Origin: Phycisphaerae bacterium
GTDB taxonomy: Bacteria; Planctomycetota; Phycisphaerae; Sedimentisphaerales; SG8-4
Length of the DNA stretch: 6,987 bases
NCBI GenBank assembly: GCA_030603035.1
Contig: JAUVYQ010000130.1
Location: 1 to 6,987, forward strand
Reading direction: 5' to 3'
Shown here: positions 1 through 5,139 of the stretch, in pieces
How positions within the stretch are numbered: position 1 is the stretch's first letter
Layout of the letters: every line of letters starts with the position of its first letter
The notes under the pieces: generated by a model
Seen by the model: the letters and a program-made list of their open reading frames with translations, nothing else
Told to the model about the DNA's origin: nothing
Databases searched by the model: none
Translations under genes and position numbers: made by a program

Positions 1-486
1 TTTGTAAGAGCGATTTTTCCCGGCTCGTTCGACCCGATTACAAACGGGCATCTGGACGTTATCAACCGCGGTATAAAACTCTTTGACGAGCTTATCATTG
101 CGGTCGGCCGAAGTCCGGTCAAAAACCAGCTCTTCACGCCCCAAGAGCGGGTGGAGATGATAGCCGAGCTGATAGCCGATATGCCCGGCATCTCGGTAGA
201 GAGTTTTGACGGGCTGACGGTTGAATATGCCGCCAAAAAGAAGGCTGATGTCATCCTGCGCGGTCTGCGAAGCCTTACCGACGTTCAATACGAGTTCCAG
301 CTTGCTATGACCAACCGGGCTGTGGCCGGCATAGAAACCGTCTTTGTTATGACCAGTGAGCAGTACGGCTTTACCAGTTCGACCTTGATTCGCCAGGTGG
401 CTTCATTAGGCGGTAACCTAACAAAGCTGATTCCGAAAAACGTCCATAATCGTTTGCAACAACGCATTAAAAAACGTGAATCGTGA
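1..486 (+). CDS. coaD: Phosphopantetheine adenylyltransferase (CoaD), 5' end cut off by the window
   Basis: This gene makes the cytosolic enzyme that transfers AMP from ATP to 4'-phosphopantetheine, the penultimate step of coenzyme A synthesis. Reading frame 1 is open from the first base and gives 161 residues, against about 160 for the family, so only one or a few N-terminal codons are missing. The nucleotidyltransferase signature is complete: the N-terminal PGSFDP segment is followed by T-N-G-H (residues 14-17 of the visible part), the T/HxGH nucleotide-binding motif. RGLRS (88-92) and the C-terminal FTSSTLIR segment (124-131), equivalent to the ISSTxxR motif, are also present. The internal ATG at 151 lies inside the conserved fold and is not the start. 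The last residues, R-E-S, and the stop codon lie inside a 7-bp repeat array. The pterin gene follows 57 bases later in the same direction. Confidence 0.96.
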   Translation, partial: FVRAIFPGSFDPITNGHLDVINRGIKLFDELIIAVGRSPVKNQLFTPQERVEMIAELIADMPGISVESFDGLTVEYAAKKKADVILRGLRSLTDVQYEFQLAMTNRAVAGIETVFVMTSEQYGFTSSTLIRQVASLGGNLTKLIPKNVHNRLQQRIKKRES

Positions 487-545
487 AGTGTGAAGCGTGA
501 AGCGAAATACGAGATACGCTTCACGAGATACGAGATACCAGATAT
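476..545. repeat. Heptamer array 1 (coaD/queD junction)
   Basis: Ten consecutive 7-bp units run from the end of coaD to the start codon of the next gene. Four units of the type GTGAAnn (starting at 476, 483, 490 and 497) are followed by GAAATAC, GAGATAC, an inverted unit GCTTCAC (518-524) and further GAGATAC-type units. GTGAAGCG (497-504) and CGCTTCAC (517-524) are perfect inverted repeats around a 12-base loop, so an RNA hairpin is possible. The coaD stop codon (484-486) lies in the second unit, and the ATG at 544 overlaps the last unit. Bases 496-533 are identical to 1583-1620. Confidence 0.9.
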
Positions 546-909
546 GTTTACCCTCAATGTCGAAACGCACTTTTGGGCATCGCATCAGCTGACCCTGCCG
601 GACGGCTCGAAAGAACCTCCGCACCGGCATAACTGGTCGGTTACCGTTGATGTCAGCACAGAGGCGCTCAACAGTATGGGACTTGTTATGGACTTTCGCC
701 AGCTCAAAGCTATGGTCGATAAAACGATAGCTGAGTTTGATAATACGGCGTTAGACAAAATCGGTTATTTCCAGCGGAACAACTCATCGGCCGAGAATGT
801 GGCCGGATACATATATGAAAAACTTGAGCCGAAACTGCCCCAGGGCGTCAAACTTGAAGCTATCAGGGTAGTTGAGGAGCCGGGCTGTTCGGCAAAATTC
901 GCCAGATAG
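544..909 (+). CDS. QueD/6-pyruvoyl-tetrahydropterin synthase-fold protein lacking the usual catalytic Cys and His
   Basis: The 121-residue product is a T-fold protein of the QueD/PTPS family. QueD members make 6-carboxytetrahydropterin for queuosine and deazapurine synthesis; PTPS members act in biopterin or folate pathways. The three zinc-binding histidines are present (H14, then H27 and H29 in a P-H-R-H-N segment), as is the C-terminal glutamate region (E111/E112 of VVEEPG). The CxxxHGH motif of QueD reads K-E-P-P-H-R-H here, so the nucleophilic Cys is Lys23. The family Asp-His pair reads D66-N67. The fold is therefore secure, but queuosine activity is not. I chose ATG 544 because the open frame upstream, from GTG 490, only translates the heptamer array and not a conserved N-terminus. 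No Shine-Dalgarno sequence precedes it. It is probably cotranscribed with coaD. E24 may play the role that Glu plays in PTPS-III-type proteins, but that is a guess. Confidence 0.85.
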   Translation: MFTLNVETHFWASHQLTLPDGSKEPPHRHNWSVTVDVSTEALNSMGLVMDFRQLKAMVDKTIAEFDNTALDKIGYFQRNNSSAENVAGYIYEKLEPKLPQGVKLEAIRVVEEPGCSAKFAR

Positions 910-911
910 AT

Positions 912-931
912 AAATCATCCTGCAGTGATTT
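912..931 (+). terminator. Weak hairpin after the pterin gene
   Basis: AAATCA (912-917) and TGATTT (926-931) form a 6-bp AT-rich stem with an 8-base loop just past the stop codon at 907-909. It could end the coaD-pterin transcript, since a separate promoter for mcsA follows. The stem is weak and there is no long T-run, so this is tentative. Confidence 0.25.
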
Positions 932-961
932 TCCAAATTTGACGATATTTCCGGAGAGAAC

Positions 962-981
962 CTGAAACCTTGCAGTTTCAG
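962..981. promoter_or_regulatory. Inverted repeat over the -35 box of the mcsA promoter (candidate operator)
   Basis: CTGAAAC (962-968) and GTTTCAG (975-981) are perfect 7-bp inverted repeats separated by six bases. They straddle the proposed -35 hexamer at 970-975. A repressor bound here would block the promoter. The arms do not match the CtsR box known from Firmicutes mcsAB operons or the HrcA CIRCE element, so no regulator can be named. Confidence 0.4.
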
Positions 982-998
982 CAGAATTCTGGTATAAT
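970..998 (+). promoter_or_regulatory. Sigma-70-type promoter for mcsA-mcsB
   Basis: A -35 hexamer TTGCAG (970-975) and a perfect -10 hexamer TATAAT (993-998) are separated by exactly 17 bases. Transcription would begin near 1005 and give a leader of about 85 bases ahead of the mcsA ATG at 1090. The leader contains the convergent heptamer arrays and their long hairpin. Confidence 0.7.
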
Positions 999-1013
999 AA
1001 CAAACAGCAAAGC

Positions 1014-1083
1014 TCAATGCTGGATGTTCGATGCCCGTAGAAGAATAAAATCGAGCATCGAGTATCGAGTATCGAGAATCGAG
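1014..1083. repeat. Heptamer array 2, convergent, forming a long hairpin in the mcsA leader
   Basis: Bases 1014-1034 are three 7-bp units of the type TCGATGC. Bases 1053-1083 are four units of the type GAGnATC plus a final GAG, the roughly complementary sequence. In RNA, 1017-1034 pairs with 1055-1072 over 18 positions, with one mismatch (1022/1067) and three G-U pairs, closing a 20-base loop. The right arm ends six bases before the mcsA start codon, and its terminal GAG (1081-1083) is the only candidate ribosome-binding sequence. Confidence 0.85.
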
Positions 1084-1089
1084 TTAATT

Positions 1090-1587
1090 ATGAAATGTCA
1101 GATTTGTAACAAAAATGACGCCACTATTCACCTGACTGAGATTATCGACGGGGTGCGCAGCGAGATGCACATTTGTGAGCGTTGCGCCACCGAGCAGGGC
1201 ATAACCGTCAAGAGCCAGATTCCTATAAACGAGCTGCTCAGCAGCCTGCTTGCCGTCCAGCCAACAGACGATGAGCTGTTCGGCCCTTCGGAGAAGGAGC
1301 TCTCGTGCCCGCACTGTGGCTTTACGCTGGAGCAATTCCGCAAAGAGGCGGTACTGGGCTGTCCCTATGATTACGAGATTTTTGAGAAATCGCTTCCGCT
1401 GCTTATCGAAAAAGCCCACAACGGCAAAACAACCCACTGCGGCAAGGTCCCCTCAAAGACACCGAAGGACTCAAGAAAGCAAGTAGAGCTGTTAAATCTG
1501 CGTCAACAACTGGAGGCTGCGGTGAAAAGCGAAGATTACGAACTGGCGGCCAAATTGCGGGACAAAATAAAGAAAGCTGAAACGTGA
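1090..1587 (+). CDS. mcsA: McsA-type zinc-finger/UVR-domain protein, activator of the arginine kinase
   Basis: The 165-residue product resembles McsA, the zinc-binding partner that activates the arginine kinase McsB in Firmicutes stress responses. The first zinc knuckle is complete, with C3-x-x-C6 and C29-x-x-C32. The second begins normally with C73-P-H-C76, but the expected CxxC reads C91-P-Y-D94, so the fourth Cys is replaced by Asp; C117 could substitute. The C-terminus (about 131-163) is a UVR motif, a short helical hairpin found in UvrB, UvrC and ClpC and used for protein contacts. I chose ATG 1090 because the MKCQIC start is the conserved one; the open frame extends upstream to 970 only through the leader repeats. 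The stop codon (1585-1587) lies in the first full unit of heptamer array 3. mcsB follows after 44 bases and is surely in the same operon. Neither clpC nor ctsR is in the window. Confidence 0.88.
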   Translation: MKCQICNKNDATIHLTEIIDGVRSEMHICERCATEQGITVKSQIPINELLSSLLAVQPTDDELFGPSEKELSCPHCGFTLEQFRKEAVLGCPYDYEIFEKSLPLLIEKAHNGKTTHCGKVPSKTPKDSRKQVELLNLRQQLEAAVKSEDYELAAKLRDKIKKAET

Positions 1588-1632
1588 AGCGAAATACGAG
1601 ATACGCTTCACGAGATACGAAATACGAAAATA
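1577..1632. repeat. Heptamer array 3 (mcsA/mcsB junction)
   Basis: Eight 7-bp units fill the gap between mcsA and mcsB: CTGAAAC (1577), GTGAAGC (1584), GAAATAC, GAGATAC, inverted GCTTCAC (1605-1611), GAGATAC, GAAATAC and GAAAATA (1626-1632). Bases 1583-1620 are identical to 496-533 in array 1, including the 8-bp hairpin (1584-1591 with 1604-1611). The mcsA stop codon lies in the second unit, and the mcsB ATG starts at the last base of the final unit. Confidence 0.9.
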
Positions 1633-2756
1633 TGAAGCTGACCGACATAAGTAGCGATATAAACGAATGGTTTAACGGCTCCGGGCCGTTGGCCGATATC
1701 GTTATATCCTCGCGGATTCGTCTGGCCAGGAACCTGGCAGGGCACAAATTCCTGAGCCGCTGCTCAACCGCCGAAAAGTCCGATATACTAAAGAAGCTGA
1801 GAGATGTTCTGATGTCGCTGGACCTTGGCGATAAAATCTTCTATGTCAGCGTGGACAAGGCCCCGGTTCTGAACAGACATTTCCTGGTGGAACGACATCT
1901 TATCAGCCGGCACCACGCCTTCGGCAAGGGTCCGCGAGGTGTCGTTATCGCACAGCGGGAATTTTTTACCGCTATGATTAACGAAGAGGACCATCTGCGA
2001 ATCCAGGTGCTAAAAGGCGGGCTGCAGCTATCTCAATGTGCCGAGCAGATAAACCATATCGACGATATGATAGAGCAAAAGGTGGATTATGCCTTTAGCC
2101 CTCGCTACGGGTACCTGACGGCCTGCCCGACCAATCTGGGCACGGCAATTCGGGTCTCGGTAATGCTGCATCTGCCGGCGTTGAAGATGACCGGCCAAAT
2201 AGAGAAGTTCTTGAATGCCACAAGGGATATGGGTCTGGCCGTGCGAGGTCTTTTCGGGGAAGGCAGCGAGGCCGCAGGTGATTTCTACCAGATATCCAAC
2301 CAGGTAACGCTCGGTATCTCAGAGTCGGATATCATCTCGCAATTTGAAAACGTTATCATCCCCGAAATTGTCGAATATGAAAATGCAGCCAGGAATCAGC
2401 TGCTCTCAAAGGAGAGCGATGTTCTTGACGACAAAATTTCGCGGGCGATGGCGCTTTTGCGAAACGCCCATTTGATAAGTTCGCAGGAGGCATTGTTCCT
2501 GCTAAGCCACCTGCGGCTGGGGCTGAATATGCACGAGCATATGGGGGCTTCGACTCCTGTGATAGATACGCTTTGCACCCTCATCCGGCAGGGCGGCGAC
2601 GCAGATAAACGTCAGGGCCTTTCCATTGCGACCATAAACCGGCTCTTTATGCTGACTCTGCCGGCTCATCTGCAGTTAAACTATGGAAAACCGCTGGACG
2701 CCACCCACAGAGACGCGCTTCGAGCCAAAATCATCCGCTCAGCACTGAACGGATAG
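1632..2756 (+). CDS. mcsB: Protein-arginine kinase McsB
   Basis: This 374-residue cytosolic protein belongs to the ATP:guanido phosphotransferase family. McsB phosphorylates arginine side chains; in Firmicutes this marks proteins for ClpCP degradation. The catalytic set appears complete: SSRIRLARN (residues 26-34, nucleotide-phosphate arginines), NEEDH (117-121, catalytic acidic residues), CPTNLGT (165-171, the conserved Cys and loop) and GEGSEA (209-214, second catalytic Glu region). The length is normal (about 360 in Firmicutes). I chose ATG 1632 because MKLTDISS is the family-like start; a GTG at 1584 would add 16 residues made wholly of repeat array. There is no recognisable Shine-Dalgarno sequence, so translation may couple to mcsA or be leaderless-like. 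The TAG stop (2754-2756) falls inside heptamer array 4. With dnaK at the window's right edge, the context points to protein quality control. Confidence 0.95.
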   Translation: MKLTDISSDINEWFNGSGPLADIVISSRIRLARNLAGHKFLSRCSTAEKSDILKKLRDVLMSLDLGDKIFYVSVDKAPVLNRHFLVERHLISRHHAFGKGPRGVVIAQREFFTAMINEEDHLRIQVLKGGLQLSQCAEQINHIDDMIEQKVDYAFSPRYGYLTACPTNLGTAIRVSVMLHLPALKMTGQIEKFLNATRDMGLAVRGLFGEGSEAAGDFYQISNQVTLGISESDIISQFENVIIPEIVEYENAARNQLLSKESDVLDDKISRAMALLRNAHLISSQEALFLLSHLRLGLNMHEHMGASTPVIDTLCTLIRQGGDADKRQGLSIATINRLFMLTLPAHLQLNYGKPLDATHRDALRAKIIRSALNG

Positions 2757-2785
2757 CGTATAGCACTTAGCGAATAGCGTACAGT
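2751..2785. repeat. Heptamer array 4 (left edge of the accessory stretch)
   Basis: Five 7-bp units, GGATAGC, GTATAGC, ACTTAGC, GAATAGC and GTACAGT, begin in the last two codons of mcsB and include its stop codon. The unit family differs from arrays 1 and 3. It is the same family as array 5 (6465-6506), but in the opposite orientation. Confidence 0.8.
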
Positions 2786-2786
2786 T

Positions 2787-2997
2787 ATGAAAACGAAGTC
2801 ATTTAAAGACCTCATAGTTTGGCAGAAAGCTTACAAATTGGTTTTAGAAATGTACAAGATAACAAAAGATTTTCTAAAAATCTGAAAGCTATGGATTATC
2901 CTCACTTTTTACAGTCGCAAGGTCATTAAAATTTCGGCGTTTGTGTTTGAAAGAAAATCTTGATATTATCGTAGAATTGGAAGGCTTGGCTGCGTAA
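2787..2997 (+). pseudogene. Remnant of a four-helix-bundle (23S rRNA intervening-sequence type) protein gene
   Basis: ATG 2787 opens a 32-codon frame whose product begins MKTKSFKDLIVWQKAYKL, the characteristic N-terminus of the small four-helix-bundle proteins first found in 23S rRNA intervening sequences and common as stand-alone genes in environmental bacteria. It stops at 2883-2885. In the +1 frame from 2881 the reading continues S-E-S-Y-G-L-S-S, which fits the next family segment (usually ...YGLTSQ...). One extra A in the run at 2876-2880 would explain the break. After that the similarity disappears and the shifted frame ends at 2995-2997, so the remnant covers only about 70 of the usual 120 or so residues. 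Family recognition is from memory of the N-terminal pattern. The function of the intact family is poorly known, though the fold is established. Confidence 0.65.
2941..2969 (+). promoter_or_regulatory. Possible promoter of the three-gene operon
   Basis: TTGTGT (2941-2946) and TATTAT (2964-2969) are separated by 17 bases and lie about 90 bases before the first operon gene. The -10 matches at five of six positions, the -35 at only three. A short GCTTG/CAAGC stem (2984-2988 with 2999-3003) would fall in the leader. No better promoter is visible in the gap. Confidence 0.3.
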
Positions 2998-3049
2998 GCA
3001 AGCGTTTAATATGGGAAATATCAGGGGAATAATTTAAATAAAAAACAAC

Positions 3050-3056
3050 AGGAGGT
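3050..3056 (+). promoter_or_regulatory. Strong Shine-Dalgarno sequence of the operon's first gene
   Basis: AGGAGGT ends four bases before ATG 3061. It is the only full-strength ribosome-binding site in the window and contrasts with the array-preceded starts of the pterin gene and mcsB, which have none. Confidence 0.8.
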
Positions 3057-3060
3057 AAAA

Positions 3061-3909
3061 ATGAAGATAGGTATAGATAGTTACTGTTTTCATCGTTATT
3101 TCGGAGAGGTTTATGATAACCAGGAAGATCCCAGAAAGCAGATAACATATGAAGACTTTTTGAACTGTGCCGTTGAGCTTGGTGTAGCTGGTGTTTCTCT
3201 GGAAACATGTTTTTTTGACAGCCTGGATGAAAGCTACTTGAAAAGCCTTAAGGCAATTATGGATAAAGGCAATCTCGAGTGTATCGTTGCCTGGGGGCAT
3301 CCCATGGGGCTGGAAGGTGGCGAGAATGTAGAAGCCATTGCAGATATGGAGAAGCATTTTAAGACCTGTGAAATCATGGGTACTGATGTGCTGAGAATGG
3401 TGGGTTCTCATTACGGGTTGAGAAACAGTCCACACCGGCCACAGATGGAGAAGCTCATAAAGCTCATAAAAGATTCGGTTAAGCGAGCCGAAGTTCGCGG
3501 AATAAAACTGGCCATGGAGAATCACTTCGATTTCACCTGTGATGAGATGCTTGAAATGTTTGAGACTCTCTCTTCGCCATATTTCGGCATGACTCTTGAT
3601 ACAGGTAATGCGTTGCGTTACGGCGACGATCCTGTTGAGGCTGCAAAGAAACTTTCAAAATACATATATGCGCTTCATTTTAAGGATGTGGCACCGTTAC
3701 CTGACGGTAATCCCGAAGACTGGTTCTACTATGCCTGCACGGCTATTGGTGATGGCGAGATAGATATACCAGCCCTGTGCAAGACACTGAAAGACTCGGG
3801 TTATGACGGTATTTATGCCATAGAGTTCGATTACCTGCACCCTAAGTATGATGATGAATATTCTGCATTAGCCAGGAGCGTGGAGTATTTGAATAACCTT
3901 GAGATTTAA
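3061..3909 (+). CDS. Sugar phosphate isomerase/epimerase-like TIM-barrel protein
   Basis: The 282-residue product has the xylose-isomerase-like TIM-barrel fold (AP endonuclease family 2) shared by IolE, IolI, hydroxypyruvate isomerase and sugar epimerases. The usual metal-binding residues can be seen at the strand ends: E153 (AMENH), D180 (TLDTGN), H206 (ALHFKD) and E255 (AIEFD). The substrate cannot be read from this. The neighbour, six bases downstream, is a Gfo/Idh/MocA oxidoreductase. That pairing is typical of inositol catabolism, 3-keto-sugar chemistry and oxidative deglycosylation, where the barrel protein epimerises, isomerises or eliminates the keto intermediate made by the dehydrogenase. 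No signal peptide is seen, so it is cytosolic. An in-frame direct repeat at about 3454-3472 encodes K-L-I-K-L-I-K. The start is fixed by the AGGAGGT just upstream. Confidence 0.88.
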   Translation: MKIGIDSYCFHRYFGEVYDNQEDPRKQITYEDFLNCAVELGVAGVSLETCFFDSLDESYLKSLKAIMDKGNLECIVAWGHPMGLEGGENVEAIADMEKHFKTCEIMGTDVLRMVGSHYGLRNSPHRPQMEKLIKLIKDSVKRAEVRGIKLAMENHFDFTCDEMLEMFETLSSPYFGMTLDTGNALRYGDDPVEAAKKLSKYIYALHFKDVAPLPDGNPEDWFYYACTAIGDGEIDIPALCKTLKDSGYDGIYAIEFDYLHPKYDDEYSALARSVEYLNNLEI

Positions 3910-3915
3910 AGTGGG

Positions 3916-5091
3916 ATGAATAAAACGAAGGAAATAAATGTAGCTCTTATCGGTTGTCAGTTCATGGGCAAGGCCCATAGCAACGCATGGAAAAATGTCA
4001 CACACTTTTTTGATATTAATCTCAAACCAGTTATGAAAGTAGCATGTGACATAAATGAAAGCGTCCTGAACAAGTTTGCAACGAAATGGGGATGGGAAGA
4101 AATAGAAACGGATTGGAAGAAGGTGGTCGAAAGGGACGACATAGACATTATTGACATCACGACTCCACCTTCGATACATCGCGAGATAGCGGTGGCAGCG
4201 GTCAAAGCCGGGAAACACGTGTTTTGCGAAAAACCCATAGCCTTAAATACAGACGAGGCGCAGGAAATGTACGATGCCGCTGAAGCAGCCGGCGTGGTTC
4301 ATTATCTAAACCATGAATACCGCAGATGTCCTGCTGTGGCCTTAGCCAGGCAGCTTATTGATGAAGGAAAAATCGGGCGAATATTTCATTGGCGCGGTGC
4401 CTATTTGCAATCCTGGCTGACAGACCCTAACTTTCCTCTGACTTGGCACCTTAAAAAGGAAACAGCTGGGTCAGGAGCCCAGGCTGGAATAAACTCGCAT
4501 AGTGTTGATCTGGCCAGATATCTGGTGGGAGACATAAACAGTGTTGTTGCAATGATGACTACGTTTATTAAGGAGCGTCCTTTACCCGGTGCAGCAGCAG
4601 GCACGTTCAAGCCAGCAGGAGCAATAGAAGGCGGAGAAAAAGGAGAAGTTACAGTAGAGGATGCTATTTCGATGGTAGTAGAATTCAAAAATGGAGCATT
4701 AGGTTCGTTTGAAGCAACTACATTTGCTCCCGGCCGAAAGAACTACAATTACTTCGAGATATACGGCGATAAGGGAAGCCTGTTATTCAACCTGGAGCGT
4801 ATGAATGAGCTTCAGTTCTTTTCAACGGAAGATCCGGAATATGCTCAAGGTTTTAAAACAATATTAGCTACCGAGCCCTGTCATCCGTACATTGATAACT
4901 GGTGGCCCCCGGGACATATCATTGGTTTTGAACACCAATTCCATCATGGAGTTGCAGATTTTCTCGCAGCCATTGACAAGGGAGCTTCTGTTACTCCTAA
5001 TTTTAAAGATGGGGTCGAGGTAATGAAAATCCTCGAGGCCGGACTTGCTGCAGCAGAGACGGGAAAGAAAGTAGAACTTACGCTAATGTAG
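3916..5091 (+). CDS. Gfo/Idh/MocA-family NAD(P)-dependent oxidoreductase
   Basis: The 391-residue product has the two-domain layout of glucose-fructose oxidoreductase/inositol dehydrogenase proteins. The N-terminal Rossmann domain shows INVALIGCQFMG with G13 and G18 of the nucleotide-binding loop and H21 after it. The family's C-E-K-P motif lies at 104-107, where K106 is the usual catalytic lysine. The second domain carries G191-I-N-S-H195-S-V-D198, matching the usual D-x-G-x-H-x-x-D active-site motif except that its first Asp is replaced by Gly191 or an adjacent residue. The likely reaction is NAD(P)-linked oxidation of a sugar or polyol hydroxyl to a ketone. An unusually Trp/His-rich stretch near the C-terminus (D-N-W-W-P-P-G-H at 327-334, then H340, H343, H344) may shape the substrate pocket. 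The gene begins six bases after the isomerase stop, so the two are co-expressed. No twin-arginine or lipoprotein signal is seen. Confidence 0.92.
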   Translation: MNKTKEINVALIGCQFMGKAHSNAWKNVTHFFDINLKPVMKVACDINESVLNKFATKWGWEEIETDWKKVVERDDIDIIDITTPPSIHREIAVAAVKAGKHVFCEKPIALNTDEAQEMYDAAEAAGVVHYLNHEYRRCPAVALARQLIDEGKIGRIFHWRGAYLQSWLTDPNFPLTWHLKKETAGSGAQAGINSHSVDLARYLVGDINSVVAMMTTFIKERPLPGAAAGTFKPAGAIEGGEKGEVTVEDAISMVVEFKNGALGSFEATTFAPGRKNYNYFEIYGDKGSLLFNLERMNELQFFSTEDPEYAQGFKTILATEPCHPYIDNWWPPGHIIGFEHQFHHGVADFLAAIDKGASVTPNFKDGVEVMKILEAGLAAAETGKKVELTLM

Positions 5092-5139
5092 CTTGAGGCG
5101 GCGCTATAGCAGTGTCATATCATATATGAGAGATATAAT

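Noticed and set aside
476..545. CRISPR array
   Set aside because: The repeats are 7 bp, continuous and degenerate, with no unique spacers and no cas genes nearby.
285..2584. Minus-strand open frames antisense to coaD, the pterin gene, mcsA and mcsB
   Set aside because: They lie opposite well-supported conserved genes, have no recognisable domains or ribosome-binding sites, and their sequence is explained by the plus-strand codons.
2757..3060. tRNA or structured RNA gene in the mcsB-isomerase gap
   Set aside because: Apart from the array, the pseudogene, a weak promoter and a 5-bp stem at 2984-3003, no cloverleaf or conserved RNA motif is visible.
3034..4688. Minus-strand open frames opposite the isomerase and oxidoreductase, the longest 163 codons
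   Set aside because: They have no family-like protein sequence and lie opposite coding regions with clear motifs.
5115..5129. Terminator between the oxidoreductase and methyltransferase genes
   Set aside because: TCATAT/ATATGA is a 6-bp AT-only-rich stem with a three-base loop and no T-run; it overlaps the weak ribosome-binding region of the next gene and is too weak to call.
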